Shown here: positions 8,748 to 17,550 of the stretch, one piece after another
How the letters are laid out: the number at the start of each line of letters is the position of its first letter
How positions within the stretch are numbered: position 1 is the stretch's first letter
Assembly: GCF_002953935.1 (NCBI RefSeq)
Contig: NZ_CP026514.1
Span: 2,728,001-2,792,000 of the forward strand
DNA length: 64,000 nt
From: Arthrobacter sp. PGP41
GTDB lineage: Bacteria; Actinomycetota; Actinomycetes; Actinomycetales; Micrococcaceae
Direction: 5' to 3'
The notes under the pieces: generated by a model
What the model was told of the DNA's origin: nothing
The model's database searches: none
The model's input: the letters and a program-made list of their open reading frames with translations, nothing else
Position numbers and translations under genes: made by a program

Positions 8748-8874
8748 GCCGTTCCGGCGGTGCGACGTTCGACGCCGGAGGCTGCCGCCGCGCCGCCCGG
8801 AACCGGCCGCCGTCGTACTTTTCCGCTGGGTACCGTGGCGGCCGGCCCACGGTCAGCCAGCGGCCAGCCGGTGG

Positions 8875-9657
8875 TCAGAGGCCCTGCCAGGCGGGCTTGT
8901 TGTCATAGGTGTGGCGATAGAAATCCGCCAGCTTCAGCGCCGAGGCGGCGGCCTGGTCCAGCAGGACGGTGGCGTGCGGATGGAACTGGAGGATCGACGC
9001 CGGGCAGATGGCCGAGACGGGACCCTCCACGAAGTCGCGGACCGCCTGGGCCTTGCGCGCGCCCGTTGCCACCAGGATGACATGCCGCGCCTCCATGATG
9101 GTTCCGAGGCCCTGGGTCAGGACGTGGTGCGGGACCTCGGCCAGGCTGCTGAAGAACCGGGCGTTGTCCCGCCGTGTCTGCTCGACGAGGCTTTTGATGC
9201 GGGTCCTGGAGGCGAAGGAGGACCCTGGTTCGTTGAAGGCGATGTGGCCGTCCGTACCCACCCCCAGGAGCTGGAGGTCGATTCCGCCGGCGGCCGCGAT
9301 GGCTTCCTCGTAGGCGCGGCAGGCGGCCGGGATATCCTCGGCTGTCCCGTCAGGTCCGTGCACATTCTCCGGGGAGATGTTCACCCGGTTGGTGAATTCA
9401 CGCCGGATGACTTCGCGGTAGGACTCGGGATGGCCGGCAGGAAGGCCCACGTATTCGTCCAGGGCAAAGGCGTGCGCCCGGCCAAAGTCCAGGCCGTCCC
9501 GTTCGTGCCGGGCGGCAAGCTCATCGTAGACGGGCAGCGGGGACGAGCCCGTGGCCAGGCCCAGGACGGCATCCGGTTTGCGCCGCAGGAGTTCCTCGAT
9601 GGCGTCCGCGGCGAGCTTGGCGATCTGTTTGCTGCCGTTGAGGATGACTACTTCCAT
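8875..9657 (-). CDS. nagB: Glucosamine-6-phosphate deaminase
   Basis: Converts glucosamine-6-phosphate to fructose-6-phosphate and ammonia in amino-sugar catabolism. 260 residues with VLGLATGSSPLPVYDEL (phosphate loop), FALDEYVGLPAGHPESY (catalytic Asp region), LLGVGTDGHIAFNEPGSSF (the GxGxDGHIAFNEP signature) and VATGARKAQAVRDFVEGPV. A ribosome binding site AAAGGAAC precedes the ATG. It begins 21 nt after the ABC permease gene and is probably co-transcribed with the ABC pair, though a functional link to that exporter is not evident. No nagA is nearby. Confidence 0.95.
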   Translation of the reverse strand: MEVVILNGSKQIAKLAADAIEELLRRKPDAVLGLATGSSPLPVYDELAARHERDGLDFGRAHAFALDEYVGLPAGHPESYREVIRREFTNRVNISPENVHGPDGTAEDIPAACRAYEEAIAAAGGIDLQLLGVGTDGHIAFNEPGSSFASRTRIKSLVEQTRRDNARFFSSLAEVPHHVLTQGLGTIMEARHVILVATGARKAQAVRDFVEGPVSAICPASILQFHPHATVLLDQAAASALKLADFYRHTYDNKPAWQGL

Positions 9658-9678
9658 GCTGTTCCTTTCCGAAGCGTT

Positions 9679-11250
9679 TCAGCGGTTAACGGTCACTTGG
9701 GCCAGGAGCTCGGGACCGCGGGCGTCCAGCCATTTTCCGCCCAGCCGCACGCCTGCCACGAACAGGATCAGGCCCAGGGCCGTCCCTGCGGCAAGGTTGA
9801 TCCAGCCGAAGAGCCTGTCGCCGGTCACCAGCTGGGCGGTCAGGAGCCCGGCCTCCGGCAGGACCAGGACCATCAGGACCACCAGTCCGCCGAACTGCAC
9901 CGCGAGGGTCTGCCCCACATTGCCCGGCGGTTTCTTGAAGGGGCTGTCGCCCGGCACCGGAACGGCAACGGTGTAGCGGGCGGAGACAACCGAGGACAGG
10001 CCCAGGCCGGTGAACAGGACGCCCATGCTCAGGCCCAGCTGGCCGGGCAGGGCACCCCAGTCCCCGGTGAAGGCGGAGTGCCCGACGGCGAACACCAGCA
10101 CCACGGGCAGGGCGAACGCCAGGCAGGCCAGGGCCCGGCCCAGCCGGTCCGCCACGCCCTGGACGCCCGTGGCCAGGTGGAGGGCGAACGCGGTGTTGTC
10201 GTAGGACACGTCGGCGGAGATGGACCAGGCGAGGATGAATGCGCACAGCGGGGCGAGGAAAGCCAGGCTGGTGTAATCCCCGGTCTGGCTGCCCTGGAAC
10301 AGCAGCACCACGGGAAGCAGCGGGATCACCACCAGGGAGCCGGAATACCGGGGATCCCGGAACCAGTAGGTGAGGCATCTTGCCATCACCGCGCCCGCCG
10401 GGACGGCGGGCAGGATCCCCAGGAGTCCCAGCCTGCCGCCTTTCCGTTTCCCGCTGCCTGCGTAGGGAGGAGTCACCAGCGCGCGCTCGAGCAAAAGCTT
10501 CCAGGCCCACGCAAGGGCGGCAAGGGTTGCCGCGGAGAGTATCACCTTCAGGGCTGCCGGGCCCGGCTCGCCGGCGGCGACATCACCGGCAATGGACCAT
10601 GGGGCCCCGAGCGGTGTCCAGGACAGCATGCGGGCAAAGCCGGGGAGGAATCCGGCGGACGAGGAGATGCCCTGGGCTACTCCTGCCACGATCGGCCCCA
10701 TCAGGACCAGTGGCACCATGAAGGCGATGGCACTGACGTCTTTAAAGCGCCGTGACGCCGCCAGGCTTGCCGTTGCCGTGGTGACCACCTTGGCGATCAC
10801 GACGCAGGTCAGCACCCCCAGCACTGCTCCTGCGAAGGCAGCGAGCGCGGGAAGGAAGGCCCGGGACCACGTCACCACTGTTGCCAGTGCAACGAGGGAC
10901 GTTGCCACCCCGGGAATTCCGACCAGGCCGCCCAGGGCCAGCCCCGCCAGCATCTGGTTCATAGGGATTGCAAAGGTCGTGAAGCGCGCAGGGTCCAGGG
11001 TCATATCCGTTGCTGACGCCACGACAGGCACGATCCCCCAGCCCAGGACGGCGGCGGACCCGCCCAGTACCACGGCGCCGTAGGCAAGATCGTGGGGCGC
11101 GTTGCGCAGCAGGACCAGGACCACCACCAGCATTCCCACCAGACCGAATGCATAGAGTCCGGCGAAGGCCAAGCCCACGAGCTGCCAGGGGCTGCGCCGC
11201 AGGCCGTTCCGCAGCAGGGTGAGCTTGAGCCTCAGAAGGTGCGCAACCAT
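9679..11250 (-). CDS. ABC transporter permease (multi-spanning, unassigned substrate)
   Basis: 523 residues with about a dozen hydrophobic segments, for example LVGLAFAGLYAFGLVGMLVVV near the N-terminus and LVVLMVLVLPEAGLL near the C-terminus. The N-terminal MVAHLLRLKLTLLRNGLRRSPW is typical of actinobacterial ABC-2-like permeases. The start codon lies inside the end of the ATPase gene (19-nt overlap), so the two make one transporter. Substrate cannot be inferred. Confidence 0.85.
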   Translation of the reverse strand: MVAHLLRLKLTLLRNGLRRSPWQLVGLAFAGLYAFGLVGMLVVVLVLLRNAPHDLAYGAVVLGGSAAVLGWGIVPVVASATDMTLDPARFTTFAIPMNQMLAGLALGGLVGIPGVATSLVALATVVTWSRAFLPALAAFAGAVLGVLTCVVIAKVVTTATASLAASRRFKDVSAIAFMVPLVLMGPIVAGVAQGISSSAGFLPGFARMLSWTPLGAPWSIAGDVAAGEPGPAALKVILSAATLAALAWAWKLLLERALVTPPYAGSGKRKGGRLGLLGILPAVPAGAVMARCLTYWFRDPRYSGSLVVIPLLPVVLLFQGSQTGDYTSLAFLAPLCAFILAWSISADVSYDNTAFALHLATGVQGVADRLGRALACLAFALPVVLVFAVGHSAFTGDWGALPGQLGLSMGVLFTGLGLSSVVSARYTVAVPVPGDSPFKKPPGNVGQTLAVQFGGLVVLMVLVLPEAGLLTAQLVTGDRLFGWINLAAGTALGLILFVAGVRLGGKWLDARGPELLAQVTVNR

Positions 11251-12053
11251 TCCAGTCCCTCCGTGTGGCTGCGGCCGCCAACCAGCTGGACGAACCGGTC
11301 CTCAAGTGTTGCCCCGTCGCGCACCTCGTCCACGGTTCCCGCGGCCAGCAGCCGGCCGCCGGCCACCACTGCCACGTGGTCGCACATCCGCTGGACCAGG
11401 TCCATGACGTGGCTGGACACCATGACCGTGCCGCCGGAGGCAACGTAACTGTCCAGGATCGAACGGATGTTAGCCGCGGAAATCGGGTCCACCGCCTCGA
11501 AGGGCTCGTCCAGGACCAGGAGCCTGGGCGCGTGGATGAGGGCGGAGGCCAGCGCAATCTTCTTGGTCATGCCCGCAGAGTAGTCCACCACCAGTGTCCC
11601 GGCGTCGTCCTGGAGGTCCATGGCCGCGAGCAGGTCCGCGACGCGCGTGGCCACGACCGCCTTGTCCATTCCCCGCAGCAACCCGGCATAGGTGATCAGC
11701 TGCTCCCCGGTCAGCCTGTCAAACAGCCGCACGCCGTCAGGCAGGATGCCCATTAACCGTTTGGCTTCCAGCGGTCTTTGCCATACGTCCACGCCATGGA
11801 CCACCGCTGTTCCAAAGTCCGGGCGAAGCAGGCCGGTGGCCATGGACAGCGTGGTGGTCTTGCCGGCACCGTTGGGGCCCACTATGCCGTAGAAGGAACC
11901 AGCCGGCACGTCCAGGCTGATGCCGTCCACGGCGATTTTGCCGCCGAAGCGCTTGGCCAGTCCCCTGATGGACAAGGCAGGCAGGTGTGCCGCAGGGCCG
12001 GGAAGCGCGGCCGGGTCCGGTGGCAGCGCCGGGTCGGGTTGCGGAGCAGTCAT
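11232..12053 (-). CDS. ABC transporter ATP-binding protein
   Basis: 273 residues. Walker A GPNGAGKTTTLSMATGLL, Q-loop region IGILPDGVRLFDRLTGEQ, signature DYSAGMTKKIALASALIH, Walker B LLVLDEPFEAVDP, and H-loop MVSSHVMDLVQ. The signature reads YSAGM rather than LSGGQ, as in several ABC-2 exporters. Paired with the overlapping permease. TACGCT lies 6 nt before the ATG, so it is probably leaderless. Confidence 0.92.
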   Translation of the reverse strand: MTAPQPDPALPPDPAALPGPAAHLPALSIRGLAKRFGGKIAVDGISLDVPAGSFYGIVGPNGAGKTTTLSMATGLLRPDFGTAVVHGVDVWQRPLEAKRLMGILPDGVRLFDRLTGEQLITYAGLLRGMDKAVVATRVADLLAAMDLQDDAGTLVVDYSAGMTKKIALASALIHAPRLLVLDEPFEAVDPISAANIRSILDSYVASGGTVMVSSHVMDLVQRMCDHVAVVAGGRLLAAGTVDEVRDGATLEDRFVQLVGGRSHTEGLEWLRTF

Positions 12054-12059
12054 GAAGCC

Positions 12060-12065
12060 AGCGTA
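12060..12065 (-). promoter_or_regulatory. -10 element of the ABC transporter operon (leaderless)
   Basis: Minus-strand TACGCT with a 6-nt gap to the ATG at 12053, inside the 122-bp gap after the flavin oxidoreductase gene. Confidence 0.5.
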
Positions 12066-12175
12066 GCCCTCAGTCCACCCCTTGGGGGTCCTCCCGCAGG
12101 ACTAGTAGAAGAGGCGTGGCAACGCCGCTCCAGCTGTGCCCTTGTGCTGCCGGCGGGCCTCCAACGGGCCCGACG

Positions 12176-13273
12176 TCAGAACGAACGCCGGGGAACGGCC
12201 CGTTCGTATTGCGGCGGCCACGCAATATCGTGGCCCAGTTCGAAGGCGGCCCGCAGCCACCAGTGCGGGTCCCGCAGCGCTGCCCTGGCAATGAGGACGC
12301 CGTCAGCCTGTCCGGTGGCGATGGCATGTTCAGCCTGTCCCGCCGAGGTCAGCAGGCCAACGGTGCCGGTGGCAACTCCGGCTTCCTTGCGGATGGCGGC
12401 GGAAAAACCGGTCTGGTAGCCGGGGCCGGCCTTGATTTGCTGATGAGCCACGGCACCCCCGCTGGAAACGTCGATGAGGTCCACCCCGTGTTCGGCTGCC
12501 TGCCGGGCCAGGCGCACCGAAGCGGCAAGGTCCACCCCACCTTCCGCCCAGTCGCTGGCGGAGATCCTCAGGAGCAGCGGCATGGACTCCGGAATGACCG
12601 CCCGTACGGCGTCCACCACTGCGAGCATCAGGCGGTTCCTGCCGGCTTCGTCCCCGCCCCACTGGTCATCTCGGGTATTAATCAACGGGCTTTGGAACTG
12701 ATGGAGCAGGTACCCGTGGGCGGCATGGATTTCCAGGGTGTCGAAGCCTGCGTCCACGGCACGTCCGGCAGCGGAGGCGAAATCGCCGATGACGCCGTGG
12801 ATCTGTTCCCCGGTCATCGCGGCGGGAACGGCATAGCCGTCGAAAGCCGACGCCGAGGGGCCCACCGTGGTCCAGCCGCCGTCGGACTCCGGCACGCTGC
12901 CCTGCCTGCCGGAAAAGGGCCAGTAGGTGGAGGCCTTCCTGCCGGCATGGGCGAGCTGCACGCCGATCTTGGCCTCCGCCGGGCCGTGGCGGTGCACGAA
13001 GGACGTGATCCGCTGCCAGGCCTCGGCCTGTGCGTCATTGTAGAGGCCGGCGTCCCGGGGACTGATCCTGCCTTCGGCGTTGACGGCCGCTGCCTCGGTG
13101 AGGATCAGCGCTGCGCCGCCGGCGGCGAAGGACCCCAGGTGCATCAGGTGCCAGTCGTTCGGCACCCCGGGGGCGTCGTCGGGATCGCAGCTGTACTGGC
13201 ACATCGGTGAGACCCAGCCCCGATGCCGGAGCTCCAGTCCTCGGAGTTTCAGCGGCTGGAACAGTGCCGGCAC
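12176..13273 (-). CDS. NADH:flavin oxidoreductase, old yellow enzyme family (YqjM class)
   Basis: FMN-dependent ene-reductase, 365 residues. PMCQYSC near the N-terminus contains the Cys that tunes FMN in YqjM-type enzymes; IHAAHGYLLHQFQSPLINTRDDQWGG holds the His pair that binds the substrate carbonyl and the TIM-barrel signature; LLRISASDW and the C-terminal GVLIARAALRDPHW complete the barrel. Physiological substrate unknown; homologues reduce enones and nitro compounds and act in stress responses. It starts with GTG overlapping the stop of the CnoX-like gene by one base, hence co-translated. Confidence 0.92.
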   Translation of the reverse strand: MPALFQPLKLRGLELRHRGWVSPMCQYSCDPDDAPGVPNDWHLMHLGSFAAGGAALILTEAAAVNAEGRISPRDAGLYNDAQAEAWQRITSFVHRHGPAEAKIGVQLAHAGRKASTYWPFSGRQGSVPESDGGWTTVGPSASAFDGYAVPAAMTGEQIHGVIGDFASAAGRAVDAGFDTLEIHAAHGYLLHQFQSPLINTRDDQWGGDEAGRNRLMLAVVDAVRAVIPESMPLLLRISASDWAEGGVDLAASVRLARQAAEHGVDLIDVSSGGAVAHQQIKAGPGYQTGFSAAIRKEAGVATGTVGLLTSAGQAEHAIATGQADGVLIARAALRDPHWWLRAAFELGHDIAWPPQYERAVPRRSF

Positions 13274-14274
13274 TAGAAGAGGACTCTCGCCAGTGCCTGG
13301 CGCGCCTTGCCCACCCGCTCGTCCGCGGCCCCCACTACGTCGAACAGCTCCAGCAGGCGGACGCGGGCAGTTTCACGCTCCGGGCCAAAGTTCCTCCCGA
13401 TGAAGGAGACCAGCCGGTTCAGCGCATCCTCCACGTGGCCGCCCACCACATCCAGGTCCGCCACGCCCAGCTGGGCCTGAAGGTTGTCCGGTTCGTTGGC
13501 GGCCAGGATCCGAAGGGCTTCGCTGTCCTGCGCGGAGAGCGGCTGCAGCCTCGCCATCAGCTCCACCTGGGCCAGGCCGGCCTTTGCCTCGTGGTCCGAG
13601 GGCATTTCGGCCAGCGCCTGGCGGTAGGCCTCGGCTGCTGCGGCGTAGTCCCCCGCCTCAATGGCGTCAAAGGCCGCCTGGTGCAGCGGTGGCAGGGGCG
13701 CCGGACTGTCGTCTCCACCGGCACCGGCACCGGCGCCCAGGCTTCCGGTCACTCCGTTGGCCGCTGCCACCTTGAGCAGTTCGTCAAAGAGGCTGCGGAC
13801 CTGCTGTTCGTCTGCGCCGCCCTGGAAGAGCGGTACTGGCTGGCCCTTGAGGACGGCCACCGCGGTGGGCACGGCCTGAACCTGGAAGGCCTGGGCCAAC
13901 TGCGGGAACGCCTCGATGTCCGCGGCGCCGAGGACCAGGCGGCCGCCGTAGCTAGCCACCACCCGCTCCAGGACGTCCAGCATGGTTGCGGACTCCGGCG
14001 AGTAGGAAGCCCAGAGCGCAAAAACAACCGGAACCTGCGCGGAAAGCTCCACGAGCTGCTGGAAATTGCCTTCCGTGACGTTGACTTTCAGTTCCGGCGA
14101 ACCGGGAGCATCGGGGGCCGCCCCTGCAGCGGCACCGGGAGATCCGCCCTGCGGCGTTCCGGTCCCGGCAGGGGACGCGGGGCGCTGCTTCAGCGTGGAA
14201 AGGTCGACGGCGCCGCGCAGGTTAAGCAGGTTGGCAGCGGCAGGAGGGACTGGGCGGGAAGCTGGCGAACTCAT
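13273..14274 (-). CDS. CnoX/YbbN-like thioredoxin-fold TPR co-chaperone lacking the CXXC site
   Basis: 333 residues from ATG at 14274. An N-terminal disordered Pro/Ala/Gly stretch to about residue 60 is followed by a thioredoxin fold (NVTEGNFQQLVELSAQVPVVFALWASYSPES, then AADIEAFPQLAQAFQVQAVPTAV with the cis-Pro). The usual WCGPC is replaced by ASYSPES, so both redox cysteines are absent. The C-terminal half has TPR-like helices (AFDAIEAGDYAAAAEAYRQAL). In the family, CnoX cooperates with chaperonin; a holdase role is inferred. TAGAGT is 7 nt before this ATG and would be inside the coding region of any earlier start. Confidence 0.85.
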   Translation of the reverse strand: MSSPASRPVPPAAANLLNLRGAVDLSTLKQRPASPAGTGTPQGGSPGAAAGAAPDAPGSPELKVNVTEGNFQQLVELSAQVPVVFALWASYSPESATMLDVLERVVASYGGRLVLGAADIEAFPQLAQAFQVQAVPTAVAVLKGQPVPLFQGGADEQQVRSLFDELLKVAAANGVTGSLGAGAGAGGDDSPAPLPPLHQAAFDAIEAGDYAAAAEAYRQALAEMPSDHEAKAGLAQVELMARLQPLSAQDSEALRILAANEPDNLQAQLGVADLDVVGGHVEDALNRLVSFIGRNFGPERETARVRLLELFDVVGAADERVGKARQALARVLF

Positions 14275-14281
14275 GCTTTCC

Positions 14282-14287
14282 ACTCTA
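14282..14287 (-). promoter_or_regulatory. -10 element of the CnoX-like gene (leaderless)
   Basis: Minus-strand TAGAGT, 7 nt before the ATG at 14274. Confidence 0.55.
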
Positions 14288-14327
14288 GCCACTCCGGCCG
14301 CTGCCGGGGCTACTGCGGGAACCGGGG

Positions 14328-16016
14328 TTACTTGAAGCTGGCCCCCGTCAGCCCGCGGGTCGCAGCGACGAGCTTCATCGGATCGGTTGACCCTGCGGGC
14401 GGCACGTACACGGCCACGGACTCCGCGAAGCTCAGGACCATGCCGGTGGTGGTTTCCTTGCCGCCGGCCAGGGCTGCGGCGTCGTCACCAATGGTGAGCT
14501 TGTCACCCGCGGCCTTGGGGGTTCCCTCGAAGCCGAAGTTGATCCGGCCCACGACCAGGGCGCCGCCGTCTGCCGTCCGGAAGACAACCGTATTTTCCGG
14601 AGCCACCTTATGGGTGAAGGAGAAGGTGCCGTTCTCGCCGGCCTTCACCACCTCGGCCTGGTAGGACAGGGTGTCGGCAATGTACGGCGAGGACTCCCCT
14701 TCCACGAGCTTGTCCTTGTAGGCGGACTCAGCGGAGGTAAGGCGGTCGGCAAGGCCTGACATGGCTTCCTCACCGCTGTAGAGCAGGCCGGTCTTGTCGC
14801 CGGCAGGCAATGTATCCGTACCGTCCCGGTTGATGGTGGGGAAGGTGGTGCCAGGCTGCAGCGGGTTGGTTTCCACGAGCTTGTAGTTTTCGCGCGGAGA
14901 GGGCTGGACCAAGGTCAGCAGCTGCGGCACCACGTTGCCATCACCCTGGGTTACGGCCATGACGGACCGCGGCCACTCGCGGTCGCTGGTCACCACGGTC
15001 GTGAGCAGCTTGGTGGAGCGGACCGGCATGCGGGCCTCGTAGGAGCCCACCTGGGAACGGATCTTGTAGTTCTGGGTGCGGACTTCGAGCTCGGTGCCAC
15101 CCACGCGGTCCGCGAGCTTGGCCGCATCCTTTGCAGCATCGCCGGCGTCAACGGCGCTGGAGACCTGTTCCAGGATCCTGCGGAACTGGGCATCCAGCAG
15201 GACCGGTCGACCGGACTGCTCCTGCGCGGCGGACGAATCCGGGGAAGGCGCCGGCGACGTGGCGCTGGCGGCGGCACCGGTTCCGGCCACTACAGCAACA
15301 GCCATTACTCCGGCGGCCGCCATGGTAACCCGCGAGGACCGCGCCTCGTTGCGGGCCCGGGCGCGCTGCGCAAAGCCGCTGCCCTTGCCGTCGCCTTCGC
15401 CGTTGCGCTTGCGGGCGGAGAGCAGGGCCAGCGCGATTCCACCCAGGATCAGCAGCGAGCCGAGAGTGATCAGCGGGATGGCCCAAGGGGTGGACGTGTC
15501 ATTGGGGAACGTCATGGAAACCGTGGCCGGCGCCGGCTTGGTTCCGTCGGACGCAAGCAGGAGGGTCCAGTCGCCGTCGGCCGGTGCGTTCCACGAGTAC
15601 TCAAGCTCGCCGCTCGCGTTCTCGGTGGAAACCCAAAGGTCCGAGCCGGCCGGGTTGGGTGCAGTGGCTTCGCCGTCGGCGTGTTCAACCTGCAGCGATT
15701 TCCCGTCCCCGGACACGCCGGTGATGGTGTTGTGCGCAGTCTGGCCCACCCAGGCATCCACGTCGTCCGGGCGGCCCGCTGCCAGGAGGAAGCTGCCGTC
15801 GCCCTCGATATTGATCTTGACGGTCCCGCCGTGAAGGGTGCGCAGGTTTTGGTCGATCACGGTCAGCGGGGCCTCGGCAGCATCAACCGGCGCGGTGGCC
15901 GTAAAAGTCTCGGAGGGGGCCCAGATGGTTTTCTGGCCGATGCCGGCCAGAAGTGTCAGGAGGCCGAGCAGCACGAGTGCGACTGCAGTCTTTAAACGCA
16001 AGGGAACACCTATCAT
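14328..16016 (-). CDS. Large membrane-anchored protein of unknown function
   Basis: 562 residues, not recognised. Visible features: a first membrane helix at about 9-27, an exported domain of about 150 residues ending in ELEYSWNAPADGDWTLLLAS (beta-rich), a second helix at about 178-200, a basic cytoplasmic loop (SARKRNG through RARNEARSSRV), a third helix at about 229-251, and a C-terminal extracytoplasmic domain of about 310 residues beginning with Pro/Ser-rich sequence. That domain contains QNYKIRSQVGSYEARMP, FSFTHKVAPENTVVFRTADGG and AGKETTTGMVLSFAESVAVYVPP. Product is therefore mostly outside the cell. TACTAT lies 26 nt upstream. Divergent from the PerM-like transporter. Confidence 0.8.
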   Translation of the reverse strand: MIGVPLRLKTAVALVLLGLLTLLAGIGQKTIWAPSETFTATAPVDAAEAPLTVIDQNLRTLHGGTVKINIEGDGSFLLAAGRPDDVDAWVGQTAHNTITGVSGDGKSLQVEHADGEATAPNPAGSDLWVSTENASGELEYSWNAPADGDWTLLLASDGTKPAPATVSMTFPNDTSTPWAIPLITLGSLLILGGIALALLSARKRNGEGDGKGSGFAQRARARNEARSSRVTMAAAGVMAVAVVAGTGAAASATSPAPSPDSSAAQEQSGRPVLLDAQFRRILEQVSSAVDAGDAAKDAAKLADRVGGTELEVRTQNYKIRSQVGSYEARMPVRSTKLLTTVVTSDREWPRSVMAVTQGDGNVVPQLLTLVQPSPRENYKLVETNPLQPGTTFPTINRDGTDTLPAGDKTGLLYSGEEAMSGLADRLTSAESAYKDKLVEGESSPYIADTLSYQAEVVKAGENGTFSFTHKVAPENTVVFRTADGGALVVGRINFGFEGTPKAAGDKLTIGDDAAALAGGKETTTGMVLSFAESVAVYVPPAGSTDPMKLVAATRGLTGASFK

Positions 16017-16122
16017 CAGCGGGGGTTTCCTATCAATAGTATCCGTTTTGTTATCGAAGGCCCGGACCAGGGCTTCGGCGGGGACCTCCAGCGTGCCGGC
16101 GGCCGGGCCGTTCCGCTGCTGT

Positions 16123-16151
16123 TGACAAGGCTGCTGATAGTGTTTGCGATG
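16123..16151 (+). promoter_or_regulatory. Possible promoter of the AI-2E family transporter gene
   Basis: A consensus -35 TTGACA (16123-16128) is followed after 17 nt by TGCGAT (16146-16151), a poor -10. Lies within the 191-bp divergent region 16017-16207. Confidence 0.35.
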
Positions 16152-16207
16152 ATCATCACACCGGCCCGCCGACGCGGTGCCGCCAACGGAACAGGCCCTT
16201 AAAACCA

Positions 16208-17518
16208 GTGACTGACAAGACGGACGAATCCTCCGCGGCGCCAGAGAACCCGGTGGGTGGGCAGCCGCCGGCAGCCGCTCCGCAGGGTCCTGCAGCTGCC
16301 CGCAGGAAGAGGCCCGCCGCGGCCGCCCTCGGGTTGCTCCTTCACCGCCTGCGCCAGCCCCTCCCCGGCGCCCAGCCCCGGCTCCGGTTCGAAATGCCGC
16401 CGGAGTACTCCCGCCAGAACGGGGAAGGCGCCAGCCATGACAGCGCGGTACAGCCGCAGTTCGGCAGTCCCGGCCCCCGGATCTCGCCGCAGCATCCCCT
16501 GTACCTGGGCTTCATGGGCACGGTGGGCGTCGGACTTGCCCTGCTGGTCTACTGGATTGGCTCCAACACCACGCAGCTGCTGCTGTGGATTGTGGCTGCG
16601 CTGTTCATAGCGCTGGGGCTCGAACCTGTGGTCGGCTGGCTGGAAAGCCGGAAGATCCCCCGGCCCGCGGGAATCCTGGTGTCCGTCACGGTGCTGGTAA
16701 GCGCCGTCGTCGGCTTTTTTGCCACCCTCATTCCCACCATCGTGGAGCAGGTCACGCAGATCGTCGAGCAGGCACCGGTGTGGATCCGGGACTTCATCGA
16801 CTCCGACTTTTTCCGCAGCCTGGATGACCAGTTCGGCGTGCGCGACCGGATCACAGAGGAACTGGAGAAGTTCGTCAACGACCCCGCCGCTATGGGCGGG
16901 ATTTTCGGCGGCGTGGTGGGCTTTGGCTCCACCGTGGCCAACGGCCTCTTCGGCACCCTGATTGTCCTGGTGCTGAGCCTGTACTTCCTTGCCGCCCTGC
17001 CAGCAATGAAGAAGTGGGGCTACCGGCTTGCTCCGCGGTCGCGGCGGCACCGCGTTGAAGCGCTGTCCGAGGAAATCACCCGATCGGTGGGCAACTATGT
17101 GATCGGCCAGGCGGTGGTTGCCCTCCTGAACGCCACCTTCGCCTTCATAGTGATGTCCATCGTGGGCATCCCTTTCGCCCTGCTGCTGGCGTTCGTGGTG
17201 GCCCTGCTGGCGTTCATTCCGCTGGTGGGCGGCATGATTGCGGGGATCGTGGTGCTGCTGGTTTCGCTCACCGAGGGCTGGCAGGCGGCGGCGGTCTACG
17301 CGATCTGCTACTTCGCCTACCTGCAGTTCGAGGCCTACTTCATCTCCCCGCGCATCATGCAGAAGGCCGTGGCGGTCCCCGGCGCCGTGGCCGTCATTTC
17401 AGTCATTGCCGGCGGCAGCCTGCTGGGCGTGCTCGGCGCGCTGATCGCCATTCCGACGGCGGCCGCCGTCCTGCTGCTGGTCAGGGAGATCTACATCGTC
17501 AGGCAGGACCAGCACTAG
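16208..17518 (+). CDS. AI-2E family transporter (PerM-like)
   Basis: 436 residues, GTG start. A cytoplasmic N-terminal region of about 95 residues rich in Ala/Pro precedes eight predicted membrane segments; GTVGVGLALLVYWIG and LLLWIVAALFIALGLEPVV open the fold, a long extracytoplasmic helical segment (residues about 175-230, FIDSDFFRSLDDQFGVRDRITEEL) follows, and IPLVGGMIAGIVVLL and QFEAYFISPRIMQKAV are family hallmarks. Members export small molecules or act as Na+/H+ antiporters; the name AI-2E does not prove autoinducer transport. The N-terminal region before residue 90 is variable. Confidence 0.88.
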   Translation: MTDKTDESSAAPENPVGGQPPAAAPQGPAAARRKRPAAAALGLLLHRLRQPLPGAQPRLRFEMPPEYSRQNGEGASHDSAVQPQFGSPGPRISPQHPLYLGFMGTVGVGLALLVYWIGSNTTQLLLWIVAALFIALGLEPVVGWLESRKIPRPAGILVSVTVLVSAVVGFFATLIPTIVEQVTQIVEQAPVWIRDFIDSDFFRSLDDQFGVRDRITEELEKFVNDPAAMGGIFGGVVGFGSTVANGLFGTLIVLVLSLYFLAALPAMKKWGYRLAPRSRRHRVEALSEEITRSVGNYVIGQAVVALLNATFAFIVMSIVGIPFALLLAFVVALLAFIPLVGGMIAGIVVLLVSLTEGWQAAAVYAICYFAYLQFEAYFISPRIMQKAVAVPGAVAVISVIAGGSLLGVLGALIAIPTAAAVLLLVREIYIVRQDQH

Positions 17519-17550
17519 GTGTGCGTCACCGGACCGGCCCCAGCCGTTCC

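Noticed and set aside
16208-17518. Quorum-signal (AI-2) exporter function
   Set aside because: Family name only; no LuxS or Lsr genes here, and many members transport other things.
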